A stretch of DNA of 64,000 nt. Origin: Papilionanthe hookeriana x Papilionanthe teres. Lineage: Eukaryota; Streptophyta; Magnoliopsida; Asparagales; Orchidaceae. The DNA is taken from the NCBI GenBank assembly GCA_022702705.1, contig CM040422.1, forward strand, positions 40,881,270-40,945,269. The letters are read 5' to 3'. The translations under genes were made by a program, and so were the position numbers. Shown piece by piece: positions 9,973 to 23,300 of this stretch (its first letter is position 1; each line of letters begins with the position of its first letter). The notes beneath the pieces are model-generated. The model was given only the letters and a program-made list of their open reading frames with translations. It was not told the origin of the DNA and searched no databases.

Positions 9973-12900
9973 ATGATAAATTTTCCGTGCTCGGAATATA
10001 AGAGGGGCTGCTCATCCCTCCTCTCTTAGCGAGAGTTAAATATATGGTTAAATATTACAAGCTATGGTGTTTTGCTTTACTTGAACCCATGGTTAATAAA
10101 AATTCTCAATGCATCATTAAAAAATTCCCTAACTTCCAATGTTGGATTAATGTGAGTAATAAGATCCGGGTTTTTGCTAGAAAGGAGTTAAATTGTTCTA
10201 TTTTGGTAGACCATCAACAATTTATGCATATTCAAGTTTCTATTGGTGATTTTGTTGGTTTTGTCACTTTCATTTATGCTAGCTCGGCTCCTGTTCTTCA
10301 GCAGAATCTTTGGAATAACCTGGTTAACATTGCTCCCAAGCATCAATTCATTTTGGCTTGTTGGTGGAGATTTTAATTGCCTTTCTTCTGCTTCGAAAAG
10401 AAGGGTGGTGCTTCCCTAGCTGGGCTTCCATGAATAGGTTCAATCAATTTATTGCTGATGCAGCAATCTTTGATCTGGGTTTTTGTGGTCCAGCCTACAC
10501 CTGGAGAAGGGGTAGAACCTGGGAGAGACTTGACAGAGTGCTGGGGAATTCCTCTTGGCTTCAGCAATTTCCCTATACCATTGTGACTCATTTATCCATG
10601 GCTGGCTCAGATCACAGACCTTTGCTCATCTCTATTAACAACACTGTTAATAGTAATGGTGGTATGTTCAGATTTCAAAACATGTGGACTAAGCACCCGC
10701 ATTTTCCGGTCGAACTAGGGAAGGTGTGGGTTTCCCCCATGGGAGGCTCCTCTTGGGGTAACCTATGGAATTTGCACAAAATCATCTGCTCGACATTTCG
10801 AAACCGGAATTGGACGGTTTTGGGAATGTACGGGATAATCTTAAGAAGGCTGAAGAGGATGTGGCTCGTCTGTCGAAAGCTGGTTTTATTAATGGTGTGG
10901 GCGAGTGAAGCAGCTCTTTATAATGCACAAGATCAGTTGCTGGTCCAGTTCACATACCAGGAGGAGTTTTATAAACAGAAAGCAGCTGCTGCCAGATTTA
11001 TTGAAGGGGATAGAAACACTAAGTATTATCATGCATTCATTAAGTATAAGAGGAAGTGTAACATGATTCTTTCCATCACTGATGAAGCTGGGATTGTGCT
11101 TCATAATGCGAAGATATAGCTTTGGATGCCGTTAACCACTTTGCTCAAATGTTTACCCAACCCAATATTTGTCCTACCCCTATTTATGAGAATTTGCTAC
11201 GGACCCGTAATATGTATGTTCGGAATCTTAACTTAGTGGAAATCCTGTGGGAGGAGGAGATAAAAAATGCATTAGACTCCTTAGATGATGCTAAAGCTGC
11301 GAGTCCCGATGGCTTCTCTTCCAACTTTTATAAAGTCGGTTGGACGAGTTGTTGGGAAGGAGATTATTCAAGTCGTACAAGACTTCTTCCAGGGTATGGA
11401 TCTTCCCGGGTATTTTTCTCGCCTCTACAATTGTTTTAATCCCAAAAAACAAATTGAGAAAATCATGGGGAGATTACGGACCAATTAGCCTTACTTTTGT
11501 AATGTCCAAAATTATCGGTAAAATCATCATGGCAAGACTGCGACCACATTTGAATCTTCTGATTTGCCCCAGTCAGGCTGCATTTGTGAAGGGCAGATCA
11601 ATTTCAGATAATATCTTGCTGGCTCAGGAATTGGTGTTGGATTTAGATAAGAAATGTAGAGGCAACAATGTGATACTCAAGCTGGATATAAGAAAAGCAT
11701 ATGATACCATCGATTGGGGGTTTATCACCCAAACTTTATATGCTTAGGGGTTTTAAGCCGAGTTTTGTTCGGCTCATCCATAGGTGGCTAAGCAATAATG
11801 CTCATTCCGTTATGGTGAATGGGAAATGCCATGGGTTCTTTAGAGCTTCCAGAGGTATCGAGCAAGGTGATCCTCTCTCCCCTACCATTTTTATCCTTGT
11901 TTTTGACTACTTATCCAGATTATTAGATTTTGTCTTCACCCAAACACCAAGTTCAGCTTACCATCACAGGTCCAATTTAATTGTAAGTCATTTATCTTAT
12001 GCTGATGATATCATTATCTTCTCGAAGGCTTCTAAAGTGGCTATTAAAAAAGTAATGAAAACACTAGCTCATTTCAAGGAGGTTTCGGTTTGGAGCTTAA
12101 TCTTCGAAATGCCATTTCTACCCTAGTTCTAATGTCGACTCGATGATGAAAACCCGGATTGCTGATTACACCGGCTTTCGTCTGCTACTTTGCCTATCGA
12201 TTACTCGGTGTCCATTTGATTAAGGGAAGATCAAGACAAACTCATTTTCAAGAAATCTCCGAGAAAATCAAAACACAAATTTCGGGTGGTCTAATTCCTT
12301 TTTGTCTAATGGGGGAGGCTAACTTTACTCGAAGAGCATTTTAACTCGCCCTCCCCTCCTATGCTCTACGGATGTTTATCATGAAAAAGAGTACACAAAC
12401 AAGCATTGGCAGAATTTTCAACAAATTTCTTTGGGCAGGTCAGCATAAGCAGATCCATTGGTCATCCTGGAAGCAACTTTGTAAACCCCTTCAGGCTGGG
12501 GGTCTGGGGTTTAGAAGCTTTGAACGACTCAGTTTCATAAATTTATGTAAATTGTGGATTAGATTCAGGGCTAATGATACCATTTGGGCTCGGTATATGC
12601 ATGGTAAATACTGTAGAAAGGATCACCCATCTCTGGTGGTGCCTAAGCTGGGGGACTCTAGATTGTGGAAGGAATTGCTGAAGGTCAAAGATAAGGCTGA
12701 ACAGTACCTTTATCCGGGAGCCTGGAGAGGGTCATATCAATTTTTGGCTTGATAATTGGGTGTGGGGAGGGGAGAAACTCACTTGCCCACAAAATGTTGA
12801 TGGACCTTCTATATCTAAATGCTATGTTAATACCCTTTGGTCCGAAAACCAATGGAACTGGCACTCCGGAAAACATCCTAAATCCCGACCGACTACAGCG

Positions 12901-13999
12901 AGTACTCTTGACTCCCTTTCATCCTGAAAAAAGAGATAAGATTATCACCAAACAAGCAACTTCATCAAAAGTCAGGGACCTTTATCTTTCGAAATTCTAT
13001 TCCCGGGACCATATCGAGTGGGGACCTGAGCTGTGGAGCAAACTGTTGTCTCCTTCCATGTCCTTCTTTTGCTGGAGATTAAGACATTTACTTCTTCCTA
13101 CTGATGATATCCTCAAATTAAAGGGAATTAGAGGGCCTTCCTGTTGTCTATTATGTATGCAGGAGGAAGAATCTGGAGATCATTTGTTCTTCAGGTGTGC
13201 CTTCTCTCAAGAGGTCTGGAGGCATGTGATAAGCAGGATTCAGGTAGATACTTTGCAATTAAGTTGGTTAGACCTATTGATGTGTTCGGGGGACTGGCAT
13301 AAGGTGAATCTCCCGGTGGTTCCTTGTGTTGTGGCTCGGTTTATCCGGATGGGCGAAATAAGGTTAGATTTGAGGGGTGTTCCGTCCCTGCCTCCCTTGT
13401 TGCTCGCTCATTGCTTAACTTACCTTAAGAAACTTACTAAATATCACAAATTCACCGATATCCGCCAAGTAGGTTCTGAACATTCCTCCCCCTTTCTCTC
13501 GGTTGCTCGGGTGGTCCCCTCCCTCTTCCTATTGGATCAAAGTTAATACGATGGAAGCTTCAAAATTCAGCGAGCGGGGATTGGTGGCATCTTTAGAAAT
13601 GGGGTGGGGCATTGCTTATTGTTCTTCTACTCTCCTGTTGAGGTCTGTGATGCTCTTGAGGCTGAAATGGTGGCCATCTTTTGGGCAATTAAAATTGCCA
13701 GAATCTGTGATGTGAGATTCCTAATGGTAGAATCAGACTCTTCTAATTGCATTAGCTTCCTGCAAGGGACTGAAGTTGCTCCATGGTACATTCAGAGATG
13801 GTTGAATAGAGTGAAGGGAGAGGTTGAGAGTATAAATGTAATTTTTTCATATATTCCTAGGGAGGGTAATGCTCCTGCACACTGGCTTGCATCTCAGGGT
13901 TATTGTAAAAGGGAAATTTTGGTAGAAACTACACCTCCTCCTTCCCTTGCAGTTTTGTTGCATGGTGATAGGATAGGTCTTCCTTTTGTAAGAACATAA
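9973..13999 (+). pseudogene. LINE-C1 ORF2: endonuclease-RT-zf-RVT-RNase H, broken
   Basis: ORF2 starts at 9973 (MINF). An extra C at 9989-9994 (GCTCGG where LINE-C2 has GCTGG) shifts the frame after four codons. The endonuclease lies over 9973-10650 with MAGSDHRPLLISI near 10600. The linker is 10650-11200. The RT is 11200-12130 (KLDIRKAYDTI near 11680, EQGDPLSPTIF near 11860, YADD at 11998-12009). The post-RT block includes GGLGFRSF near 12500. The zf-RVT block is 13040-13250 (SMSFFCWRLRHLLLPTDD, then GPSCCLLC). The RNase H is 13535-13999, with the AEM Glu near 13665 and VESDSSN near 13730; the first Asp is lost in a local frameshift near 13550. It ends in VRT. It is inactive as read. Confidence 0.85.
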
Positions 14000-14044
14000 G
14001 ATGGTGATTAATATACTTCTTGCACTGCTAGGCAAGTTTTTTGA

Positions 14045-14052
<8 letters not shown>

Positions 14053-14084
<32 letters not shown>
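14053..14084. repeat. (AT)n microsatellite at the LINE-C1/LINE-D junction
   Basis: A pure AT tract that joins the A-tail of LINE-C1 to the 3' end of the oppositely oriented LINE-D. Confidence 0.95.
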
Positions 14085-14087
<3 letters not shown>

Positions 14088-14473
14088 AAGGAAAGGGCAG
14101 AAGAAGCCCCTACATGTTGAGTATGAAAAGATTTACAAAAAGTGGTAGAAAGGCCCCCATACTAACAAAAGCCTAGTGGCAGCCCCTACCATGAGATAAG
14201 AAAACAGAAAAATTGCAAAGCCCCTCCCACTCACCAAAACAGTCAAAATCTGGAAAATAAGCTTGCAGCAAGAGGGCCCCCACAACGCCAAGTGATCAGC
14301 ATGTTGATTCCCTCCCAGAAAAGAGAGAAAATAAGCTTGCATCCTTGAGGTAAATAGCTTTGATATAAGGGCCCAATAGTAACACTGCAGATGTCCAGCA
14401 AGTGAACCAAAGAGATAGCAGCAAAGAACTTCAGAGGCATTCCAAGGTCAAAACACCAGGGAATATAAAAGGC

Positions 14474-17400
14474 TCAGAGGGGAAATTTATATTCAATTCT
14501 GAAATGGGGGAAACTCAGCTTGTCTCCAGCAATTAAGAAATTTAGCTCATTGGATGGAAGGTTGGAAACCTCAGCTTTGGGGGAAATAGCACCCTCCCGG
14601 GCAAGCCAATGGGCAGGTTTGTTACCCTCCTTGAAGTTAGAAGAGAACTGAGTCTGAGGGATTCTGAGGGCAAGAATGTGTTGCATCCAGTATTTGTGGT
14701 GCCACTGTAACTGATGGATGTGTTCAATGCTATTAATCAGATCTTGAGAGTCCACCTCAATCCAAATGTTTTGCCAACCAGCAATCTGAGCAAGCTGAAG
14801 TGCCCAAAGAACAGCAATCAGTTCTGATTCAAAGGCATCTTTGGCAGAAACTGGGGCAAGGAAATAAAGGAGACAATTGCCCAGATGATTCCTAAAGATG
14901 CCCCCCACACCAGCACCATCATTGGAGAAACTACCATCAGTATTTATCTTGATGTAATTGCAAAGGGGAGCCTGCCAGCTAACAATTTTTACCTGAAAGG
15001 AGACAGCAGGGGCTAGAGGGGATAATGAGGGAGGCTGCTGAAGAATTTGAGGGAACCCCTTATGAACAATGAGTTTGCTTATGTAGGACTTGCAATTTCT
15101 GGCCACAGAGGGGGCAACAGCAGTAAGGTCTTCAAATTTGGCCTGGTTCCTAGCCATCCATATGAACCAGAGGGCAATGAAATGGATGGTATTGACCTTT
15201 GGGATTTCCCCATAGCACCAATGATGATGGAATAACTCCCATTGAAGGTTAATGCTATTATTACTTAGCTGGGATTTTAATTCACTCCAGACATCCTGAG
15301 AGAATTTGCACTGGAAGAACAAATGGGGGATAGATTCTTCTTGCTGATGACAAAGAACACAGATGGAAGGACCTCTCAAGCCTTCTAATTTAAGGATATC
15401 ATCTGTGGGGATAATGCTGTGAAGGGCTCTCCAGCAAAGGAAGGACATGGAAGGGGAGAGGTATTTACTCCATACAGACTTCCCCCACTTGACAGTAGGG
15501 CACTGAAAGGAGGAGCTATATAGGTATTTAGTAAAGCTTTGATATTTGGAGACCCCCAGAGTGATACTGTCAGGTTTCCCCCAATGTATAGAATCCGTTG
15601 CAACTTGTTGTGCTGACTGGTCCTGCAGGATAGCTCTAAGATGTGGGATGGACCAAGTAGCACCTTCCCAACTCTCAGCAACAGATTGAGAGAGATCAAT
15701 ATTTTCATTTCTAGGGATTAACCAATCTTTTGGACACCAGTTGTCCAACCGAAATTGATCTCCCCTTCCCAGATCCCAAATAAATTTAGCTTCAGCTTCC
15801 TGTCTAGCTTTCAGCATTTTGACCCAAATCTTGGAGTCCCCCAGTCTTCTAACAGCAAGGGAGGGGTGGACATGCTTGCAGTACTTGCCTTTCAGAAATT
15901 TGGCCCATAAGGAGGTTTGTGCTCTAAAATGGATCCATAGCTTAATGAAGTTTACATCACCCCTAAAGCCTAGCCCACCAGCTAGGAGGGGTTTAGCAGT
16001 TTTAAGCCAAGATGTCCAATGTAGCTGGTGCCTTTGTCCTGACCATAGGAATCTATTGAATGTTATTTCCAGTTGCAGATGAGTACTCTTCTTCAATGGT
16101 GTCAGTTGAAGTAGGTAAGATGGGAAAGAGGTGAGAATGCTTTTCAGGAGGGTGATTCTGCCACCATTGGACGAGAAGGAATTGGACCAGCAATTGAGTT
16201 GGGATTTTATCTTACCCAAGCATTCATCAAGTTGTATTTGTTTTGCCCTACCCACAGTAAGATAAGCTCCCAGGTATTTAATTGGAGGAGTTAAACTGGA
16301 AAATCCAGTGTGCTCAGTAATCCAATGTCTGGTGGAGGCAGGAGTATGCTTAGAAAATATCAGTTGACATTTCTCTTTGTTGAAAACCATACCAGCCTGC
16401 TGTTGAAAAGTCTCCAAGCACCACTTAATCTTTTTGACAGCATTTTTGTGGGCAGTTGATAGAAGCATAATATCATCTGCATACATTAAATGTGAGATAG
16501 CAATGTTAGATCTATGGTGGTACCTGGAGAGGTTTTGAGGAAGGAGCTCTCTATCCACCAATCTTGAAAAGTAGTCTAATGACAAGATGAAAATAGTGGG
16601 GGATAATGGGTTTCCTTGCTGAAGGCCCCTAGTTGCTTTGAATCTCCCCCAAGCTTCACCATTAATTAAGATGGAATGCTCATTTGTTTCCAACCATCTC
16701 CTAATAAGATTGCAGAAATGGCTCTTGAAACCTCTGGTAGCAAGGACTTCCATGATGAAATCTCAACTGATGGTATCATAAGCCTTTTGGATGTCAAGCT
16801 TGCAAATGAGGTTACCCCCCCTTTGGCTCTTATCAAGATCAAGGAGCAGTTCCTGAGCCAATAAGACATTGTCACTAATAGATCTCCCCTTGACAAAGGC
16901 TGACTGGTTTGGCCTAATTAACTTGTCCAGGTGAGGTTGCAACCTGCCCACAATAATCTTACTGATGGTCTTACTAATCACAGTTGTCAGACAAATAGGC
17001 CTATAGTGGTTCCAATTCTGAGTAGTAGAGGTTTTGGGCACTAACACATAATTTGATGCACTGAAATAGCTGGGGAGGGGATGACCCATAAAGAAACTTT
17101 GAATGGCTGCCACCACATCATTCTGAATCCAATCCCAGGACATCTTATAGAAGTCAGGTATGTAGCCATCAGGCCCAGCTGTCTTAGAGCTATCCATAGA
17201 ATTAAGAGCATTCCGCATTTCCTTAGTCGAAGGGGTATCGACGGATCAAGGTCGGATGTGAATATAATATCAGCTTGGAAGAGGGATTTATCAATAGATG
17301 TCCTGAGATCAGTCTGTTGGGTAAGGAGATGCTTAAAGTATTGAACTGCATCAACTGCAATGTCAGGGAGATTAGATAACAGTCAACCATCTTCAGATTT

Positions 17401-18506
17401 GATACTGTGAATATTGTTACACTTCCTTCTGTAGTTAATTTGTGCATGATAAAATTTAGAATTTCTGTCTCCATCAACAAAATGGGCAAGAGCAACTTTT
17501 TGTTTCGTAACGACTTCCTGATTAGCAATGGCAACCATAAGTTTAGCTTGGGCATCAAGCATTTGATTTTCAGTAGCAAAACCAGCCTGGAACTAGGTTT
17601 CCAGGTGGGTGAGAGCATTCTCGGCAGATATTAACGGCTCGGTGAATGTCACCAAAGGAGTTCCAGCTCCAGTATCTGAGGGCCTTACTGAGTTTAATCT
17701 GGAGATAGCTAAGTTTGATGAGAGGAGTAGAGTGAACAATATGACACCAATGCTTCTAGACAATGCAATTGAAATCAGCTTGGGAGGACCAAACATTCAG
17801 ATATCTGAAAGGAGGAGGGGAGCTGGTCTGGTTAGGGGAGGTAATGGTAATCAAAAGTGTTCTATGGTCAGATTCAGCAAAGCTTAAGTGGGTGACATAA
17901 GTAAGGAGCCAGGTGGAGAGCCATTGGTGGTTCGCTAGGATTCTGTCCAATCTCTCCCATATAGTTCCTCTTCTCCAAGTATACTTTGGACCACTATAGC
18001 CAATGTCAAATAGATGTGCATCTTGTATATTTTCAATGAAGTTAGACATCTTAGTCAAATTTGTGGCCCTTCCTCCCAATTTTTCCCCAGGTGATCCAAT
18101 GCAGTTAAAATCCCCCCCCACAAGCCAGGGGTGATTGAGATTGGAGCCAATGTTGATGAGCTAATCACACAAAGCAGATCTATCCATATTGCTGCAACCT
18201 GCATAGACAAATGTGATGAAACCTTGATGGCCATTAATTTAGAAAGAGGAGTGGAGGAATTGTTGATGATCAAGAAGAAGAGACCAAGTGATTTCCTTTC
18301 TACAGAAGACCCAAATCTTGTTGTCTGCAGTTGGTAAAGTGGTTAAAACCATGGAATTTATTGAGGAGTTTGCAAGAGTGCTTATGCACCAAAGGTTCAA
18401 AAATGGTAAAGCACCATAACTTATGTTTCTTAATAAGGTAGAAAATTCTTTTCAGGGACAAAGGATTACTAATGCCCCTAATATTTCAGCATAGCATGTT
18501 AATCAT
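14474..18506 (-). pseudogene. LINE-D ORF2: endonuclease-RT-zf-RVT-RNase H, nearly intact
   Basis: The start is the ATG at 18506 (MINML), overlapping the ORF1 stop. Codon 7 reads TGA where the family has Trp (CWNIRG). The endonuclease runs to about 17830 (GGDFNCIGSPGEKLGG near 18120, ESDHRTLLITI near 17860). The linker holds frameshifts at 17200-17750. The RT runs from 17218 (AGPDGYIPDFYK; RPICLTTVISKTISKI; KLDIQKAYDTIS). A TGA replaces Trp near 16762, then one open frame of 759 codons runs to 14474. That frame has LQQGNPLSP (the usual Asp is Asn), YADD at 16472-16483, a zf-RVT block (MSFLCWRALHSIIPTDD, then GPSICVLC near 15355) and an RNase H (INTDGSF near 14940, ESELIA near 14825, EVDSQD near 14750). 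The RNase H resembles the archaea-like type known in plant L1 elements. Confidence 0.88.
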
Positions 18507-19918
18507 TGAGATGGGGGGTGAGAGTTGGATGGCTGAGATCTAGTTCTAGATCTAGATCTTCTTCTTGTAGAGCCTGCCAATTCCCCCTCAGATAAAGAAG
18601 ACCCCAATTTCTGTAATTCAGTGCTTAATTTCTTTTTCTTCTTTGAAAGTTGGGTTTCCCATTTACCCTCAATACCAATCTGCATATCATTGATAACATT
18701 GGGAGGGAGAGCCACTGGTGAGGGGTTAGTAGGTTGAGTAGGTGTCACAATTCTGTTTTCCTCTACTTCTCTTCTACACCAGTCACCATTGGACCCAGGG
18801 GACTCCAGTGAGAGAGATCTGCTAGGTGACTGTTCCAATAAAATTGGGTGGACTGAATGAAGGGGTGGGCTGACAATAGGAGGATCAGCCTTCTCCCCCA
18901 CAGCAATAGGTGCAGCAATTTTCAATGGTATGGCAGTATTATCAGGACAGTAGGGGCTAGTCTGAGACATGGGTTTTGATCTTCTGTTATGGGGGGAGAC
19001 TGCCTGAGAGACTTCCTTATCCTTCCCTGCTGGAGGTGCCACAAATTCAGTGTTAATAATATCAGTACCTGCTGGAGGAGAGGGAGTTTTATTAGCCAAA
19101 TTAACTGTTCTTCTGTGAGGGGGGTGGAGCCTATAACATCTTTCATTAGTGTGACAAAACATTTTGTAGTGAGAGCAGAAGTGAGGCTTTTGTTGCATGA
19201 TAATCTCCTGCCAGTGCCCTTCACTAGTTGACCCAATCCAAATCCTTTTTATCTCAGGTAGGGAAATATCCCTTTCTACTTGAATTCTAGCAGATTCTGG
19301 CTTTGCCTTATTAATAGTTTCAGCATCCAATCTTAAAGGTGTGCCAAGGGATCTCCCAATTTGAAATAGAGCTATTTGGTTAAAGTATCTATATGGAAGG
19401 TTGGGGAGTTTGAACCAAATAGGCACTATAGGAGGATCTTTACTTGGATCAAAATTTGAGGTCCACTTGATAATCTTCATTTCAACTCCAGCAATCCTAA
19501 CAACTTGTTTTGCAAATAATAAAGCATAGTCTTCCTCATTAGAGAAGTTAATGAGCAAGTGTCTTCCATCCAAAAGACCTATCTTCCAACTCGCCTTTAA
19601 AATTGAGGGATTCAAAGTATTTTCTCACTAGCTCCATTTTAGGGTGACCCAACACAAATTTCCCAATGAGGGTGAGTTTGACTTCCTCATCAAGTGCTTC
19701 CAATTCCTTGTCAGTAAAAATAACTACTGGGCAGCCATCCTTGACTTCAAGTGGTCTGTTGAAGGGGCAGGATGCTTTACCAGCTGCAGCATCATGTAGC
19801 TTTTGTGGGAAGATTAGCTTTGAGGGATCAGAAATAGAGGGGGCATTCCCAACCACACCAAGCATAGGTAACTTTAGCCCAAGAAAGATTAGTATCCAAA
19901 TCGGTGGGACGAGGCCAT
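18503..19918 (-). pseudogene. LINE-D ORF1: DUF4283 and zinc-knuckle-like protein, frame-broken N-terminus
   Basis: The start is placed at the ATG at 19918 by comparison with LINE-B. The first ~100 codons are split over two frames (19961-19548). From 19615 to 18503 one open frame of 370 codons holds the rest: LLDGRHLLINFSNEEDY, IKWTSNFDPSKDPP, IWFKLPNLPYRYFN (DUF4283-like), then a knuckle near 19165 (FCSHYKMFCHTNERC) in which the second Cys is Tyr. A long Pro/Ser-rich linker and an Arg/Ser-rich basic tail (RRRSRSRTRSQ) follow. The stop TGA at 18503-18505 overlaps the ORF2 ATG. RNA/DNA chaperone function is known for the family and inferred here. Confidence 0.8.
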
Positions 19919-20247
19919 GGAGCAGGAAAACAAAACCAGGAGGCCAGGCAGAAAATCCCAAACCACCAACAGGAGACAGAACCCGACCACCAAAGGGGCA
20001 GTACTCCAGAAAGTCAGTCCAAGGTAGAGACAGAGAGACCAGAACAAGGCCAAAATAGGAGCTACAGAAGGAACAAAGGACAAGGAAGCAATGGAACAGT
20101 AGAATTTAAAAAAGAAGCAGCCCGGGAAAGGCCAGAAACACAGCAAGGCTACCAAAAGCAAGTACAAAGCCAAAGTTGAAACCACCTCACCTTACCTCCC
20201 ACCAGAGAAGCTCCCAGGAAGACAGCCGCCGACAGGGTCATGGTCGG

Positions 20248-20261
20248 AACCCTAGCAGAGC
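20248..20261 (-). promoter_or_regulatory. 5' UTR motif shared by the LINEs (GCTCTGCTAGGGTT)
   Basis: About 17 bases inside the inferred 5' end of LINE-D. Identical to the motif in LINE-B, C1 and C2, although the adjacent 5' UTR sequence differs. Confidence 0.45.
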
Positions 20262-20278
20262 AAAATCAAAGGAAGCCA

Positions 20279-20294
20279 TACCAAGAAGAATTAT
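20279..20294. repeat. Target-site duplication of LINE-C2, 3' side
   Basis: TACCAAGAAGAATTAT, repeated exactly at 25885-25900. The two copies bracket LINE-C2, and this one abuts its A-tail (read as T on this strand). A 16-bp TSD is typical of target-primed LINE insertion. Confidence 0.92.
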
Positions 20295-20352
20295 TATTTT
20301 TTTTTTTTTCAAAAAACTTGCCTAGCAGGCAAGAAGTATATTAATCACCATC

Positions 20353-23300
20353 TTATGTTCTTACAAAAGGAAGACCTATCCTATCACCATGCAACAAAGC
20401 TACGAGCGAAGGTGGAGGTGTAGTTTCTACCAAAATTTCCCTTTTACAATAACCCCGAGATGCAAGCCGGTGTGCGGGAGCATTACCCTCCCTAGGTATA
20501 TATGAAAAAATTACATTTATACTCTCAACCTCTCCCTTCACTCTATTCAACCATCTCTCGAATGTACCATGGAGCAACTTCGGTCCCTTGCAGAAGCTAA
20601 TGCAATTAGAAGAGTCCGATTCTACCATTAGGAATCTCACATCACGGATCTCGGCAATTTTAATCGCCCAAAAGATGGCCACCATTTCGGCCTCAAGAGC
20701 ATCACGGACCTCAACAGGAGAGTAGAAGAACAATAAGCAATGCCCCACCCCATTTCTAAAGATGCCACCAATCCCCGCTCGCTGAATTTTGAAGCTTCCA
20801 TCGGTATTAACTTTAATCCAATAGGAAGGGAGGGGACCACCCAACAACCGGAGAAAGGGGGAGGAATGTTCGAACCTACTTGGCGGATATCGGTGAATTT
20901 GTGATATTTAGTAAGTTTCTTAAGGTAAGTTAAGCAATGAGCAACAACAAGGGAGGCGGGGACGAACACCCCTCAAATCTAACCTTATTTCTGCCCATCC
21001 GGATAAACCAGAGCCACAACACAAGGAACCACCGGGAGATTCACCTTATGCCAGTCCCCCAACACATCAATAGGTCCAACCAACTTAATTGCAAAGTATC
21101 TACCCGAATCCTGCTTATCACATGCCTCCGTACCTCTCGAGAGAAGGCACACTCGAAGAACAAATGATCTCCAGATTCTTCCTCCCGCATACATAATAGA
21201 CGACAGGAAGGCCCTCTAATTCCCTTTAATTTGAGGATATCATCGTAGGAAGAAGTAAATGTCTTAATCTCCAAGCAAAAGAAGGACATGGAAGGAGACA
21301 ACGGTTGCTCCACAGCTCGAGTCCCCACTCGATATGGTCCCGGGAATAGAATTTACGAAAGATAAAGGTCCCTGACTTTTGATGAAGTTGTCGTTTGGTG
21401 ATAATCTTATCTCTTTTTTCAGGATGAAAGGGAGTCAAGAGTACTGCTGTAGCTGGTCGGGATTTAGGATGTTTTCCGAGATTCGCAGCTCCATTGGTTT
21501 TCGGACCAAAGGGTATTAACATAGCATTTAGATATAGAAGGTCCATCAACATTTTGTGGGCAAGTGAGTTTCTCCCCTCCCCACACCCAATTATCAAGCC
21601 AAAAATTGATATGACCCTCTCCCGGCTCCCGCGATAAAGGTACTGTTTCGACCTTATCTTTTACCTTCGCAATTCCTTCCACAATCTAGAGTCCCCCAGC
21701 TTAGGCACCACCAGAGATGGGTGATCCTTTCTACAGTATTTACCATGCATATACTGAGCCCAAATGGTATCATTAGCCCTGAATCTAATCCACAATTTAC
21801 ATAAATTTATGAAGCTGAGCTGTTCAAAGCTTCTAAACCCCAGACCCCCAGCCTGAAGGGGTTTACAAAGTTGCTTCCGGGATGACCAATGGATCCGCTT
21901 ATGCTGACCGCACCCAAAGAAATTTGTTGAAAATTCTGCCAATGCTTGTTTAGTGTACTCTTTTTCATGATAAACATCCGTAGAGCATAGGAGGGGAGGG
22001 CGAGTTAAAATGCTCTTCGATAAAGTTAGCCTCCCCCATTGAGACAAAAAGGAATTAGACCACCCGTAAATTTGTGTTTTGATTTTCTCGGAGATTTCTT
22101 GAAAATGAGTTTGTCTTGATCTTCCCTTAATCAAATGGACTCCCGAGTAGCTCGATAGGCAAAGTAGCGAGCCGAAAGCCGGTGTAATCGGCAATCCGAG
22201 TTTTCATCATCGGCCGACATTAGAAATAGGGTAGAAATGGCATTTACGAAGATTAAGCTCCAAACCGAAACCTCCTCGAAATGAGCTAGTGTTTTCATTA
22301 CTTTTTTAATAGCCACTTTAGAAGCCTTCGAGAAGATAATGATATCATCAGCATAAGATAAATGACTTACAATTAAATTGGACTCGTGATGGTAAGCCGA
22401 ACTTGGTGTTCGGGTGAAGACAAAATCTAATAATCTGGATAAGTAGTCAAAAGCAAGGATAAAAATGGTAGGGGAGAGAGGATCACCTTGCACGATACCT
22501 CTGGAAGCTCTAAAGAACCCATGGCATTTCCCATTCACCATAACGAATGAGCATTATTGCTTAGCCACCTATGGATGAGCTCGAACAAAACTCGGCTTAA
22601 AACCCCTAGCATATAAAGTTTGGGTGATAAACCCCGAATCGATGGTATCATATGCTTTTCTTATATCCAACTTGAGTATCACATTGTTGCCTCTACATTT
22701 CTTATCTAAATCCAACACCAATTCCTGAGCCGACAAGATATTATCCGAAATTGATCTCGCCCTTCACAAATGCAGCTTCGACGGGGCAAATCGGAAGATT
22801 CAAATGTGGTCTGCAGTCTTGCCATGATGATTTTACCGATAATTTTGGACATTACGGATGTAAGGCTAATTGGTCCGTAATCTCCCCATGATTTTCTCAA
22901 TTTGTTTTTGGGATTAAAACAATTGTAGAGGCAGAAAAATACCGGGAAGATCCATACCTCGGAAGAAGTCTTGTACAACTTGAATAATCTCCTTCCCAAC
23001 AACTCGTCCAACCAGACTTTATAAAAGTTGGAAGAGAAGCCATCGGGACTGCAGCTTTAGCATCATCTAAGGAGTCTAATGCATTTTTTATCTCCTCCTC
23101 CCTCGGGATTTCCACTAAGTTAAGATTCCGAACATACATATTCAGGTACGTAGCAAATTCTCATAAATAGGGGTAGGACAAATATTGGGTTGGGTAAACA
23201 TTTGAGCAAAGTGGTTAACAGCATCCAAAGCTATATCTTCGCATTATGAAGCACAATCCCAGCTTCATCGGTGATGGAAAGAATCATGTTACACTTCCTC

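Larger units (their letters stand above)
8461..14053 (+). mobile_element. LINE-C1: full-length plant L1-type LINE, left arm of an inverted pair
   Basis: The element runs from its 5' end (AATGGCTGCTGGTAAGG) to a short A-tail at 14044-14053. Order: 5' UTR to 8688, ORF1, ORF2, a short 3' UTR. LINE-C2 at 20295-25884 is the same family in the opposite direction and matches along the whole length by eye. Many differences are C/T or G/A changes or one-base indels at CTG/CAG sites. It is flanked on both sides by (TA)n, so a TSD of (TA)n is possible but cannot be proven. It is coding-defective as read. Confidence 0.9.
14085..20278 (-). mobile_element. LINE-D: best-preserved LINE of the window
   Basis: The element reads from its 5' end near 20278 (GGCTTCCTTTGATTTTGCTCTGC) to its 3' end at 14085. 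Length is about 6.2 kb. The 3' UTR occupies 14085-14473 and holds no ORF. ORF1 and ORF2 overlap by the four bases ATGA at 18503-18506. The last ~760 codons of ORF2 are open without a break, which makes it the youngest-looking LINE here. It forms the spacer between the two inverted LINE-C copies. It is related to LINE-A but not to C1/C2 at the DNA level. Confidence 0.88.
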
